Source: Stentor roeselii (Eukaryota; Ciliophora; Heterotrichea; Heterotrichida; Stentoridae). Taken from it: DNA of 64,000 bases. The position numbers and the translations under genes are program-made. The notes under the pieces are model-generated. The model saw nothing but the letters and a program-made list of their open reading frames with translations. It was not told the origin of the DNA and did no database searches. Shown here piece after piece: positions 32,643-42,489 of this stretch. The first letter of the stretch is position 1, and every line of letters starts with the position of its first letter. Where the stretch lies: contig RSEH01000050.1 of the NCBI GenBank assembly GCA_006503475.1, positions 1 through 64,000 on the forward strand, read 5' to 3'.

Positions 32643-33974
32643 ATGGATTCATACCATCTAACAGTCTTAAAAATTGAAGGAGTTCAAGAAGTTTCAAGCA
32701 GTTACCTGTATGTCTATCTCGGCCAAAACATTCTTAGAGTCTTAACCCTTGAGTACTTCGATATTAATCCTATTCCAGTCCTTAAGGGAACCTTGCGGCT
32801 TGTCATTGAAGACTCTCAGTCAGGTGAACAGATCGCGAACTTGAGCTTCGAGTCGAGTATCTTTCGGAGATTGGGGTATCACTGGCTTCCTTTATCCCTT
32901 TCAGAAGAAAAATGCTTGAAGGAAGTTCCAGAAGAAGTTGGTCTTCCGCGGATTTTAGTAGACATCCAGGCACATATTTTGTCTCCTGTTCAAGAACTCA
33001 CTGAAGATTCAGATACAACCGAAGAAAACAAAGACTTTTTCTCAAGCTTCGAATGCGACTACAGTAAAAATCGAAAATCTTCAAGAGGCTTAGAAATCCT
33101 AGAAATCGACGACAACATGAAAAGTGAAGAAATCCTAGAATTTGACCAAATCTTAGAAATGAAACTCCAGCTCCATCACCTGATCCAAAAACAAGAAGAA
33201 CTCCTCGAAAAACTAAAAACCTCAGAATCAAACTTCTTTCAAAAATGTTCAGAAAACGAAGAACTTCGAATTCAACTCGAAGAAAAAGAAAAAATTTCTG
33301 AAATTCAAAGTAAAAAATTAGAGGAAATGGAAAAAGTCCTTCAAGATTTGCAAGAAAACTTCCAAAAAGTGACAGAAAAACTGAAAGAAAAAGAAAATGA
33401 ATTCGTTTCACAGTCAATAAACCAACCTTCTTTAAACATGACATTTGAGCATTCAATCACTTTAAAGCCCTTTATTACTTCACAAGTCGATCTTTCAGAA
33501 GCTCAAGAGCGTTTATCAAGAAAGCTCTTCGAAGCTGAATGCAAAATAAATTCATTCAAACTAACAACCTTAGAAGAAATCGATGTAAAGGTGAGAAAAT
33601 ACCTAAACTTCAAAAAACTAGAAAAATTCGCCTCAGTATCCCAAGAGTTAACCTACAACATCTCCAACAAAAAAGTGATAATTTTCCTGAAAAACGATCA
33701 ACTTTACTGTAAATTCGACGGTTCAGTCAAGAAATTCGACTACTTCATAAAAAATCACTTCTTGCAAGACATCGCGAAATACAAACATTCAAAAACTCCA
33801 GGATCTTCACAGAAATACCTTCCAACTTACATCGAAAAATCAGTACCTTCAACATCTCACACGTTTTACTCAACATCCCGTCCGAAGTCAACAGAAAAAA
33901 AACCATCTCGTCCAATGACGTCATCTCACCGTCAAGCCTACTCTCCAATAAATCGATTACCAAGGAATAATTAA
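32643..33974 (+). CDS. C2-like / coiled-coil protein (443 aa)
   Basis: Residues 1-115 look like a beta-rich C2-type fold (HLTVLKIEGV..., then YLYVYLGQNILR..., ending LPRILVDIQAH). About 165-265 is a strongly charged coiled coil rich in Glu and Lys. About 280-365 is a compact helical part (LSRKLFEAECKI... FDYFIKNHFLQDIAKYK), and the tail is Ser/Pro/Lys-rich and probably disordered. No named family was recognised. The design resembles ciliary or basal-body coiled-coil proteins, but that is inference. The stop codon lies 28 bp from that of the convergent isocitrate dehydrogenase gene. Confidence 0.8.
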   Translation: MDSYHLTVLKIEGVQEVSSSYLYVYLGQNILRVLTLEYFDINPIPVLKGTLRLVIEDSQSGEQIANLSFESSIFRRLGYHWLPLSLSEEKCLKEVPEEVGLPRILVDIQAHILSPVQELTEDSDTTEENKDFFSSFECDYSKNRKSSRGLEILEIDDNMKSEEILEFDQILEMKLQLHHLIQKQEELLEKLKTSESNFFQKCSENEELRIQLEEKEKISEIQSKKLEEMEKVLQDLQENFQKVTEKLKEKENEFVSQSINQPSLNMTFEHSITLKPFITSQVDLSEAQERLSRKLFEAECKINSFKLTTLEEIDVKVRKYLNFKKLEKFASVSQELTYNISNKKVIIFLKNDQLYCKFDGSVKKFDYFIKNHFLQDIAKYKHSKTPGSSQKYLPTYIEKSVPSTSHTFYSTSRPKSTEKKPSRPMTSSHRQAYSPINRLPRNN

Positions 33975-34002
33975 TTCCTAACAATAACCCTGACTAAATA
34001 AT

Positions 34003-35022
34003 CTAGAGTCTACTTATAATAGCTTTTGTATAGTCAGTCGTTGATGAATTTCCTCCTAAATCTTTAGTCCTGGTGTTTCCTTCAATTAACACCCTGTGAA
34101 CTGCTTTTTCAATTCGATTAGCATGTTCCGGTAGGTTCAAGTGTCTTAACATCATGACAGAGCTGAATAAAAGAGCAGTAGGATTCGCTAAGTTTTTCCC
34201 TGCAATATCAGGAGCACTTCCATGAACCGCTTCAAAGATCGCATGGTCATCTCCAATATTTCCACTGGGTGTTAACCCGAGTCCCCCAATAAGCCCTGCA
34301 CAGACATCACTGACGATATCTCCATAAAGGTTCGGCATGACCATCACATCAAAATACTGAGGATTCGATACAAGCAGTCCACAAGCAGTATCAACATTTT
34401 TCTCAAAATATTCAATTTCAGGATAATCATGACTAACTTCACGAGTTTTCTTTAAAAATAGCCCATCGCCCATCTTCATCACAGAGGCTTTATGAAGAGC
34501 ATGGACAGTTTTACGGTTAAATTTATTTGCGTATTCAAAAGCGTATTTCGCAGCTCTAATACAAGCTTTTTCACTGATGATCTTTAAATTTTCAATGACT
34601 CCTGGTACGACTTCATGTTCTTTTCCAGAGTACTCTCCTTCTGTGTTTTCTCTGATTGTGACAAGATCGACATTGTCGTACAAGGTTTTGACTCCTGGAA
34701 CACTTTGACAAGGGCGGACATTTACATAAAGGTTCAAGTTTCTTCGAAGGAACACATTTATTGAAACATGCCCGCCGCCGATGGGAGTCGTTGTCGGTCC
34801 TTTGAGACCGATTTTATTAGCCCTGACCTTTTCAAGTGAAGCTTGAGAGATGGGGTCTTTGTCTTTTCCCTTCAAAGACAAGTCGACGACGTCCCAAAGT
34901 ATCGGGGCTTGAGCCGCATCGAAGATTTCAACAACGCTGTCAAAGACTTCAGGGCCGATGCCGTCTCCAGGCATTGCAACGACACGAATAGAAGAGAAAC
35001 GAGTCAGTGCTCTATGAAGCAT
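34003..35022 (-). CDS. Mitochondrial NAD-dependent isocitrate dehydrogenase, catalytic (alpha-type) subunit (339 aa)
   Basis: It oxidatively decarboxylates isocitrate to 2-oxoglutarate with NAD in the Krebs cycle. The full family fold is present: PGDGIGPEV (17-25), the isocitrate-binding Arg region FLRRNLNLYVNVRP (91-104), RENTEGEYSG (124-133) with catalytic Tyr131, HKASVMKMGDGLF with Lys178, Asp211, and the NLYGDIVSDVCAGLIGG block with Asp235 and Asp239, followed by GSAPDIAGK and the C-terminal KDLGGN. Keeping all catalytic residues fits the alpha rather than the regulatory subunit. The N-terminus MLHRALTRFSSIR is a short basic mitochondrial presequence. Only 8 bp separate its ATG from the stop of the upstream gene. 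Confidence 0.95.
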   Translation of the reverse strand: MLHRALTRFSSIRVVAMPGDGIGPEVFDSVVEIFDAAQAPILWDVVDLSLKGKDKDPISQASLEKVRANKIGLKGPTTTPIGGGHVSINVFLRRNLNLYVNVRPCQSVPGVKTLYDNVDLVTIRENTEGEYSGKEHEVVPGVIENLKIISEKACIRAAKYAFEYANKFNRKTVHALHKASVMKMGDGLFLKKTREVSHDYPEIEYFEKNVDTACGLLVSNPQYFDVMVMPNLYGDIVSDVCAGLIGGLGLTPSGNIGDDHAIFEAVHGSAPDIAGKNLANPTALLFSSVMMLRHLNLPEHANRIEKAVHRVLIEGNTRTKDLGGNSSTTDYTKAIISRL

Positions 35023-35030
35023 TTTTATAT
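35023..35030 (-). promoter_or_regulatory. 8-bp spacer ATATAAAA between stop and next start
   Basis: On the minus strand the upstream gene ends in TAG, followed by ATATAAAA and then ATG of isocitrate dehydrogenase. The whole spacer is the TATAA-like string found before most start codons in this window. Its role as promoter or initiator is inferred. Confidence 0.5.
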
Positions 35031-36401
35031 CTAAGTGTTAGGTCTTAGCTTGACAGTCAAATTTGAATTGAAGTTTTCAAGGATTTCGTCGACGGACTTG
35101 AATCCATCGACCACGAAGAAGAGATCAATCATGAACCTCATGTATTTTTTTAGGTGCTGCTGATGGTCGCTTTGTTCGTAACTGACTTCTGCTAAGTCGA
35201 GGTAGTCACGAAGTTCAGTTGTGCAGATTTTATATAAAGAGAGAAGAGAATTTATTTCATTTTGGGCACTTCCTACTTTTTCTGTCAGGTTGTCGATGAT
35301 TATCTCGTCACATCTACTCCAGCCTTGAGGGGTTATCTTTGGCTTCTGGTCAGCAGCTTTTTTGTTTAATGATGATTTGGCCTCCATCACTGGAGGTTTT
35401 AATTTGAAATCTGGATTTTCTGTATTTTTGTTTGAGATTGGGGTTAAACCTATCGTTTTTGATGGGTTTGGTACTTGATCGACTGGAAAGGGAACTGGAG
35501 ACTTTGGAATTATTTGATTGATTTGGTTGATTTTAGGGAATTTTTCTTCTTCTGCTCGGGGATTCGGATTTGGAAATCTTGCTTGGTTCAGTTCTTCATT
35601 TCCATGAAAATTCATCATTGGGAATCTTCCTGAGTTTATTATTTTCTCGGCTGGCTTTATTGCAAGTGCTTCTGGGGCTCGATGTCTTGGAAGGTCTGGC
35701 TTTGGGTTTTGGTAGTCTTTTAGGAAACTTGGAATGAAAATTTTTGATTTATAACTACCGAAGTAAGACTGGATCATTTCTTCGTTGTATTCGATTCGGC
35801 CTTGGAGGTTTTGGAAAACTGACTCGCGCTCTAGGTCTTCCAAGACTGCTGCTGTCAGGCTTTGAGGATTTTCGGTGGGTTGCCGGCCTGACCTCTTAGA
35901 AAAAGACGTAATGACACCAGAGGCAAAGTTTTCAGACTGCGATTTAAGTTTCTGGTATTTATTAGTTCTAAGATTTCTTTCCAACAAGATGCTCTTAGAT
36001 ATTTTATTGATAAGGTCATAATACATATCCTCATACTCCTTTCCAACTTTTTTACCAGGAGAAGGTACTTTGGGTTGTGCATGAGTTAATTCAAGAGCAT
36101 ATTCAATGATTGCAGGAGGCAAAATCCCTGCGAATAACTCTCTTCTAGAAGTAAAAACCCTGATTTGGACATCTTTCGTAAACAAAAAGCCAATCGCACA
36201 TCCACGTTGAAAGTCGCTGGGGACTCTAAGCACGTTGATTCCTTTGGTAATCTCAGAAGAGTTCATATCTTTCAGCAGATTGACTCTCAATGAGCTGGGG
36301 ATTAAGCAGTTCTCACTACAAAGGACTAAAACGATATCAGAAGCTTTAATCATTTCTTTAGTAAGGTAGTTCCCAGTGAAGTCCAAGATAGAGACAGACA
36401 T
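35031..36401 (-). CDS. Unrecognised protein with disordered middle (456 aa)
   Basis: Not recognised. Residues 1-110 are an ordered alpha/beta-looking part (MSVSILDFTGNYLT, VLVLCSENCLIPSSLR, FQRGCAIGFLF). About 115-215 is helical and basic. About 230-365 is Pro/Asn/Lys-rich and probably disordered (several PNP and NPR strings). About 370-456 is helical (KVGSAQNEINSLLSLYK, HLKKYMRFMIDLFFVVDG). There is no signal peptide or membrane helix. It starts at ATG 36401 after GAATATAA and runs in tandem with isocitrate dehydrogenase. A functional link between the two is not implied by the spacing, since unrelated genes are equally close throughout this block. Confidence 0.75.
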   Translation of the reverse strand: MSVSILDFTGNYLTKEMIKASDIVLVLCSENCLIPSSLRVNLLKDMNSSEITKGINVLRVPSDFQRGCAIGFLFTKDVQIRVFTSRRELFAGILPPAIIEYALELTHAQPKVPSPGKKVGKEYEDMYYDLINKISKSILLERNLRTNKYQKLKSQSENFASGVITSFSKRSGRQPTENPQSLTAAVLEDLERESVFQNLQGRIEYNEEMIQSYFGSYKSKIFIPSFLKDYQNPKPDLPRHRAPEALAIKPAEKIINSGRFPMMNFHGNEELNQARFPNPNPRAEEEKFPKINQINQIIPKSPVPFPVDQVPNPSKTIGLTPISNKNTENPDFKLKPPVMEAKSSLNKKAADQKPKITPQGWSRCDEIIIDNLTEKVGSAQNEINSLLSLYKICTTELRDYLDLAEVSYEQSDHQQHLKKYMRFMIDLFFVVDGFKSVDEILENFNSNLTVKLRPNT

Positions 36402-36520
36402 TTATATTCAGAGTAAAAAAATTAATTCCGAACTCAATCAATCAACTAAACTAATCAAAGACTTCATTAAAACCAAAAAATAAAATCAACTAAAATTAAA
36501 ACCTTTCATTAAATCCTCTT

Positions 36521-36675
36521 CAATAACCAATATTTACTAATTGATTAAATATTCACATTACAAAAGCTCATCAATTAACAATATTTTCTCAAATTGATTA
36601 AAGATTCACATTACAAAACTCTTCAATTAACAATATTTACTCAAATTTATTAAGGATTCACATTCAATCAACTTA
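36521..36675 (+). repeat. Three imperfect tandem copies of a 51-52 bp AT-rich unit
   Basis: Units begin at 36521, 36572 and 36624 with CAATAACCA or CAATTAACA. Each contains AATATTT(A/T)CT and a later ATTCACATT. They occupy half of the 290-bp divergent spacer upstream of the CDPK gene, so they may be regulatory or simply a slipped duplication. Confidence 0.75.
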
Positions 36676-36691
36676 ATCCAAGATCATAAAT

Positions 36692-38296
36692 ATGGGAAAT
36701 TTCGGATGTTGTGGCTACCAAGCGCAAACCACTAAAGAACTCCCTGAAAACGCGCCTCAATCACCTCCAGCAATTCAAGACGTGATCCCAATCCAAGAAG
36801 TCGAAGAAGTTTCAAAATCCCTCCGTCATCCTCGAAGAAAGACCAAAAAACACACTCAAAAAATTTCAAATCCTGAAGAATTAATTCAAAATCAACTGAA
36901 AATGAATTCTTCTTTAAAAATAAGAAGAGGAACCTTCGTCCACTACACAAAAGGCGATATTATTCAAATGTACTCAATTATCGGGGTTTTAGGAAAAGGT
37001 AGCTTCGGAAGGGTTTACAGAGTAAAGCATAAAATAAGTGGAGACATTCGAGCTGTAAAGGTCCTTTCAAAAGAAAACATTAGCGAAGCAGGAAGATCAA
37101 AAATTTTATTTGAAGTTGAAGTTCTTCGGTCATTAGACCACCCGAATATTTTAACAGTTTTCGAGGTTTATGAAGACGAGAAACAATTTTGCATTGTGAC
37201 TGAACTTTGCATGGGGGGAGAGCTTTTTGATAAGATTATTTCAGTGAAAAGGTTTTCAGAAGAAACTGCAGCGAATTATTTGTATCAAATCATGTCTGCT
37301 GTTCTTACATGTCATGAAAAAGGTATCGTTCATCGTGACTTGAAACCTGAAAACATTCTTTTTACTAGCGAAACTCTTGACTCACCGTTAAAGGTCATTG
37401 ATTTTGGAACTTCTCGAAAACTTGAAGCGAAATCAACTCTTTCTTCATTGACCGGCACTGCTTATTACATCGCACCTGAGGTTATTAAAGGGAACTATGA
37501 TTTTAAATGTGATATTTGGAGCTGTGGAGTTATTTTGTTCATCATGCTTTGTGGGTATCCTCCTTTTAGAGGTAATAGTGAAGAAGCTATTTTAAGCAAT
37601 ATCTCAAGAGGACATTTTAGCTTCTCTGGAAAAGAGTGGGCTGGAGTTTCACAGGAGGCTAAAGGACTTATCATGAAAATGCTTACAAAAAACCCACAGA
37701 GAAGGCCTACTGCTAAAGAAATATTTAATGATCCTTGGGTGCAAAATACTATAAAAATTGGAAAAAATAAAGAAATTGCATTGAAATCTCTTAAAAATCT
37801 TAGTCATTTTAGAGCTACTCGGAAATTGCAGCAGGCTACTCTTGAGTTTATTGCTGCTCAGATGATTTCTAATCAGGAAACTAAGTATTTGAGAGAAGCT
37901 TTTATTGCTCTTGATGCTAATGGAGATGGAAAACTTAGTATTGAGGAGTTGAGGCAAGGGTATAAGGATGCTAGGGTTGACCTTGTCGATGTGGATAAGA
38001 TTCTTGATAGTTGTGATGGAGACGGCAACGGTTTCATAGATTACACAGAGTTCCTCACAGCAACCATCAACTGGAAAAAAGAACTTTCACATGAACGACT
38101 CGAAGCAGTTTTCAAGATGTTCGACAAAGACGGAAGTGGAAAAATCGGAATGAATGAAGTAAAAATAATTTTTGGAGAAGACTCAGAAAACATTGATGAA
38201 AAAGTATGGAATGAAATAATGTTAGAAGCTGATTTAAATGGAGACGGTGAGATCGACTTATATGAGTTCAAGACACTAATGCTAAAGAGAATTTGA
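36692..38296 (+). CDS. Calcium-dependent protein kinase (CDPK), 534 aa
   Basis: A Ser/Thr kinase fused to a calmodulin-like calcium sensor, as known from plants, ciliates and apicomplexans. The N-terminus MGNFGCC is a myristoylation (Gly2) plus palmitoylation (Cys6, Cys7) signal, so membrane attachment is likely. Kinase domain about 94-351: GKGSFG loop at 101-106, Lys123, HRDLKPEN with Asp216, DFG at 237-239 (DFGTS) and APE at 261-263. The junction domain is about 355-395. Four complete EF-hand loops start at Asp408, Asp442, Asp478 and Asp514, each with all calcium ligands. The final residues LMLKRI are followed by TGA, a natural end for the family, which shows that TGA is a stop here. The start follows ATCATAAAT. 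Confidence 0.97.
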   Translation: MGNFGCCGYQAQTTKELPENAPQSPPAIQDVIPIQEVEEVSKSLRHPRRKTKKHTQKISNPEELIQNQLKMNSSLKIRRGTFVHYTKGDIIQMYSIIGVLGKGSFGRVYRVKHKISGDIRAVKVLSKENISEAGRSKILFEVEVLRSLDHPNILTVFEVYEDEKQFCIVTELCMGGELFDKIISVKRFSEETAANYLYQIMSAVLTCHEKGIVHRDLKPENILFTSETLDSPLKVIDFGTSRKLEAKSTLSSLTGTAYYIAPEVIKGNYDFKCDIWSCGVILFIMLCGYPPFRGNSEEAILSNISRGHFSFSGKEWAGVSQEAKGLIMKMLTKNPQRRPTAKEIFNDPWVQNTIKIGKNKEIALKSLKNLSHFRATRKLQQATLEFIAAQMISNQETKYLREAFIALDANGDGKLSIEELRQGYKDARVDLVDVDKILDSCDGDGNGFIDYTEFLTATINWKKELSHERLEAVFKMFDKDGSGKIGMNEVKIIFGEDSENIDEKVWNEIMLEADLNGDGEIDLYEFKTLMLKRI

Positions 38297-38343
38297 TGTA
38301 TTTATTACAATAATTACTAGAATAAGAATTCTAAGTAATAAAA

Positions 38344-39651
38344 ATGACTATTTTCTTTTTACTCTTACCTCTTGTTAACGCAAGCATCAGTTCGCAGTCA
38401 GTGATAGGCCAATCATTCATTTATTCATCATATGGAATAGAAGTCATTTTAATCGCCCTCAGCTGCTTTTTACTTGATAGAAAAGGAAATTTCCTCGCAT
38501 TGATCCACTTTTACTCCTTTATTCAATTCACCTTCTTACTAGGAATAATGACTTCCAGGCTGTTTTTCAGACCTTTTCAAATATTCAACTCAGTGAGTTC
38601 CAATTTCATCTACAACTGTGCAGAAGAAGCAATCATTGTAAGTGCAATTTTAACTATTTTCATTATTTCAAAATTTTCATTCAAGTCGAAGCGAGACTTG
38701 GAAGATTTGATTACTGTTGGAATGCTTCTAACAATGCAAGACTTCATATTTTTCTCGAGTCAAAACGTGAAATATTTTAATTCTGAAGGTTTTGAGAATA
38801 TTTTAGGATTTTCTTTTGCAGTTTTTTACTTTGCTGCACTTCTTACGTTTTTAAGCCTACTTGTTTATAGCTTGAAAAAAGAGAAGACTTTAAGTAACTT
38901 GATAAGAGAAGATTATGAAAATAGTGAAATTTATTATTTGGTTTTTATTTTTCAACTTATAATCACAACGATTTTTTCTTTTTGTATTCAAGATCAGGAA
39001 ATTGTTAAAATAATTTTAATTGCCACGGTTGAAGTTGGAGTCAGTAATAATTAAACAGTTTTTCAGCTTTTTACTTCAAGAAAAGATTCGAGATTTTTAA
39101 AGTTTTTTGTGAATTCTTTGTTTCATTTGGTTAAACTAATGATTTTATTAATTATTTTACTCAAAGATTTACAGGTTTTGAATGGAAATTTCGCGAAATA
39201 TGGTTTGATTTCTTTGATGTTTTTAGGAATTTTGGTTCCAGTTCTCAGAATTTTTGTGAACAGTCCATCAAAAATTGAAAATATTTACTCAATCGATAAA
39301 ACTATTGAGTTCAATTCAACTGACCGTCGAGATAACAATGATGAAAAAGTAATTACTTTGAAAGAAATTCACATTGATAATGAACTAAGCAAAGACATCT
39401 CAGACGTAAGCATAATAGAAAATCAAGCATCAGCTTCAAAAGATAAAACCCAAAAATCAGACATCCTTGATTTAATCGCGAATGAATCACCTTTCAAGCC
39501 AAGCACAAGAAATCAAGTCGAAACCGACTCGATTACTGAAAAAAGAAATAAAGTCGAAAACGACCTGATCATCGACAATGAAGTCCTTTCTGAAAAGCCT
39601 GCATTTAAAAACTTGAACCGTTTCACAGTAAAGAAATTCATAAGTAAGTAG
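38344..39651 (+). CDS. Polytopic membrane protein with one 15-nt intron (430 aa)
   Basis: Exons 38344-39043 and 39059-39651 join across the intron GTAATAATTAAACAG, giving ...VEVGVIFQLFTSRK... and a continuous frame. Without splicing, the intron's TAA would end the protein inside its hydrophobic core. The N-terminus (MTIFFLLLPLVNA) looks like a signal peptide, then seven to nine hydrophobic helices follow up to about residue 310. After them comes a polar, acidic tail of about 120 residues that is probably cytosolic. No family was recognised and no transport or receptor motif seen. It follows the CDPK gene by 47 bp in the same direction. Confidence 0.85.
39044..39058 (+). other. 15-nt intron
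   Basis: GTAATAATTAAACAG, phase 1 (splits an ATT codon after A). Removing it restores the frame between two hydrophobic coding blocks. A is at position 10. Confidence 0.9.
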
Positions 39652-39744
39652 TTACCAAATAACTCATTAACCTTCCACATTTCCACACAATCCACTTTTC
39701 AACACTTAAATAACATCACATAAAAAATAATAATTCACTAATAA

Positions 39745-41118
39745 ATGGAAATAAAAGAGTACTTAAAATCATCAAACAAGCTAAAAAAAGAACTTGAATT
39801 CGCCATCAAAGACCAAGACCGTTTTTTCCACTCCTGCCGAAGCACTCTTCGAGAAGAACTAGAAGACGTGGACGATTTCTCGAAAGACCTGAACTCAAAG
39901 CACGACCAATCTCGGCGGGCGTTGTTTTTTTCAATAACAAGACTAAAAAAGCAAGTAGAAGAAGTAAAAAATCGTTTATCAGGTCTAATAACATCAACAA
40001 AAGCTCAAGGAATAAGTCCAGACTACGACTTTCTCATCACTTCTCTTCAAAAATCATCAGACGTAGTCAACAGCGAAATAATTTCATTCAAAGAAACCAG
40101 CCGAGTGGACTTCGAAGACCTTTGCCAAAGCGAGAAGTTATTAGAAAACGAACTTGACTACTACGCACAGAAGTTCACTCAATGGGAAAGTGAAGTCCCT
40201 AGAATGCAAAAGCCCAGCATTAAATCTATAAAAGAAGAAAAAGACCTTCCTCCTTTAAAACAAGAACTTCAAAGAATTGAAAGAGAAATACTTGAATTTG
40301 GAGGAATTTATTTGGGATGGGATGAAACTGATCATACGGAATTTTTAAAGGTTTGGAATAAATTTAAAGGAAAATCAACTCCTGCTTTTTTTTCTGCTGC
40401 TGGAAATGCATTGCCTTTACATGATTTAGAAGATATTAAAGAACATTTTAAGAGATATTCCACGTTTTTATCTCTTAATGAAAAGAAAAAAGATGTTTTG
40501 CAGAGATGGAAAGAAGAAAAAGTTAAAATTAATGAACCTCCTGAAGTCCCTGAAGAAACAGTTAAAAGAATAAGACCTCAAAGTGCAGTGATCGCTAAAC
40601 AAAAGCTAGAAGAATGGAAAACCAACCGAGAAAAGCTCAAAGAAGAAGAAAACGAGCGTAAAAAATCTGAAGAAGATCGAAAGCGTCAGCTTGAGTTGAA
40701 AAAAAAGCTAGAAACCGAAGAAAAGCGTCAAAAAGTTCTAGAATACAAAGAAATGAGAGAAATGGAGAAAGCCAAGAGCAACATGATCTCGGACTACCTG
40801 AAACGTAAAGAAAAAGTCGAGTTATCAGAAGAAGACAAGGCCAGAATGAAGCAGCGCGAAGACAAACTCGTCGAGCAAAAGCGCGCAAGGACCATAGCAA
40901 ACATGAAAAATCTCCAAAACAAAGAAAAAATCGAAACCCTAACAAAACTAAAGACCCAAGCACAATGGGCTCATGTTGACTCTAAACTCGAACAAGAGAC
41001 CTTCGCAGTCAAAGCACGAAAAGAAGCCACAAGTCACCCTTCATCCGCCCAGACCTTCGGAGGAATGTTGGTCCATCGACCTACCCGAGCAGTGCCAAGT
41101 TGGCGAGTTGGTTTATAA
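39745..41118 (+). CDS. Coiled-coil protein, CCDC112-like (457 aa)
   Basis: Almost wholly helical and charged. Residues 1-160 form a helical bundle with many Glu and Lys. About 165-280 includes a conserved-looking part (GWDETDHTEFLKVWNKF). About 285-430 is a long Lys/Glu/Arg coiled coil. The C-terminus (FGGMLVHRPTRAVPSWRVGL) resembles the short R-A-x-P-x-W-R end of CCDC112/CCDC148-type ciliary and centriolar proteins. That family assignment is from memory of the motif and is moderate. A cytoskeletal role is inferred. Its stop is only 3 bp from that of the convergent next gene. Confidence 0.8.
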   Translation: MEIKEYLKSSNKLKKELEFAIKDQDRFFHSCRSTLREELEDVDDFSKDLNSKHDQSRRALFFSITRLKKQVEEVKNRLSGLITSTKAQGISPDYDFLITSLQKSSDVVNSEIISFKETSRVDFEDLCQSEKLLENELDYYAQKFTQWESEVPRMQKPSIKSIKEEKDLPPLKQELQRIEREILEFGGIYLGWDETDHTEFLKVWNKFKGKSTPAFFSAAGNALPLHDLEDIKEHFKRYSTFLSLNEKKKDVLQRWKEEKVKINEPPEVPEETVKRIRPQSAVIAKQKLEEWKTNREKLKEEENERKKSEEDRKRQLELKKKLETEEKRQKVLEYKEMREMEKAKSNMISDYLKRKEKVELSEEDKARMKQREDKLVEQKRARTIANMKNLQNKEKIETLTKLKTQAQWAHVDSKLEQETFAVKARKEATSHPSSAQTFGGMLVHRPTRAVPSWRVGL

Positions 41119-41121
41119 TTA

Positions 41122-42477
41122 TTAGCAATGCTTTTTCTTTATTTTCAAATTTTCTTTTTTTAACTTTGCCATGAAAATTTTTTCTTTTTTCTTTTCGAAT
41201 TTTTTGATTTTTTCTTCTTGGTTTTTTGAGTCTTGCATCTTTTTACGTTGTCTGGTCTTTTGAAGACTTTTGCTGAATTCTTCTCCTCTGATCTGAGCTT
41301 GGCGGTACTTTTGAAGACGGATCAAGTTGATGAGTCTTTTGTCTTCGTCGACTAGTTTCGGGTAGTTCACTTCACTTGAGTCTTCCTCGGAGACTTCTGC
41401 GGTTTCTACTTTGATCTCGAAACCTGAAACTGAAGATTCTTGGGTTTTTGGAGATTTTAGTAAGGAAGGAACAAGTAATTCACTTGGCCCGATTGAGGAC
41501 TGACTTGTTTTTACCCTTTCGGATTTGGGAATGAGTGATTTGTTTTCGTTGCTGAGAGAATTGACTGAAAGTTTTTGAGACCTGCCTAAGTGAGTTGGTT
41601 TTAACTCACTGGGGAATAAGAGAAAGTCGTTGTTTTCTTGAAATTTCGGAAGTTTTGGAAGAAGTTCAGGAGATGGAAGACTTGAGATGTTTTGACTACT
41701 TTCAGTGATTTTAACTGTTTTTATATCAGGAACCACTACTCGGTTAACCTTGAGTTTAGTTTCTTGTCTTTTCATATTCTCATAGTTAATCTTTTTTTCT
41801 TTCCTCTTTCCTTCCAACTCTTCAACTTTTTTCTGGTGATTCGAGGGAAGAGTGTCAAGAAAAACCTGTTTTTTTAAAATCAAGTCTTTAAAAGCTTGAG
41901 AAATCGAGTCAAAGTTCTCATAAGTCGCAGGAGGTCTGCAGGGTAAACATCTAGATTTTTTTATACTTGCTGAAAAGTCTTTTCTCAGGGTGTTAGGAAG
42001 ACTTTTCACGAAACTTCCATTGTCAGGCCGCTTTCGACTTGTAAGGGTCATCGCATTTTCCCTGGAACACCCAAGATCTCGAAGAACTAAATAGTTTATC
42101 GCAGTTTCTACTCTTTCTTCGTGAGCTTCTTGGCTGATCTCCAGGTTTGATCTTGGATTTGAAGGAAAATAAACAGCTGGAGGGGATTTTGAATGGTTTT
42201 CTTGTGAAACGAATTGATTTGCGTATCCAGAAAGTTGAATCCAGTCACTTGCTGTTTTAAAAAAGGATTTTGCTGGGTTTGGAGACAGTTGCTCGCTTTT
42301 TGTATGTTTCAAGGAGATTACGTCGTTTTGAGTGTCTGGGAAAAACTTTGGATTTTTGGTTAGTTCGGAGGTTTTTAGTGATTTTGTGGGTTTGTGAGAC
42401 TTTTCTTCTTTTAGGGAATTCAGGTAGTTCACTGTTTTTAGACGGATCTTGGAAAGTGATGGAGGAAGATTCAACAT
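41122..42477 (-). CDS. Basic, mostly disordered protein with C-terminal coiled coil (451 aa)
   Basis: Not recognised. It is rich in Lys, Ser and Pro with no signal peptide or membrane helix. Residues 130-160 (AINYLVLRDLGCSRENAM) suggest a small ordered helical element. About 205-235 and 385-450 are Lys/Glu-rich helices, and the last 60 residues are extremely basic (KIKKFEKKKEKIFMAKLKK), fitting microtubule or nucleic-acid contact. The end KKKHC has a terminal Cys. It starts at ATG 42477 after AAATAAAAA. It is convergent with the CCDC112-like gene (3 bp between stops) and 12 bp downstream of the WD40 gene. Confidence 0.75.
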   Translation of the reverse strand: MLNLPPSLSKIRLKTVNYLNSLKEEKSHKPTKSLKTSELTKNPKFFPDTQNDVISLKHTKSEQLSPNPAKSFFKTASDWIQLSGYANQFVSQENHSKSPPAVYFPSNPRSNLEISQEAHEERVETAINYLVLRDLGCSRENAMTLTSRKRPDNGSFVKSLPNTLRKDFSASIKKSRCLPCRPPATYENFDSISQAFKDLILKKQVFLDTLPSNHQKKVEELEGKRKEKKINYENMKRQETKLKVNRVVVPDIKTVKITESSQNISSLPSPELLPKLPKFQENNDFLLFPSELKPTHLGRSQKLSVNSLSNENKSLIPKSERVKTSQSSIGPSELLVPSLLKSPKTQESSVSGFEIKVETAEVSEEDSSEVNYPKLVDEDKRLINLIRLQKYRQAQIRGEEFSKSLQKTRQRKKMQDSKNQEEKIKKFEKKKEKIFMAKLKKENLKIKKKHC

Positions 42478-42489
42478 TTTTTATTTAAA

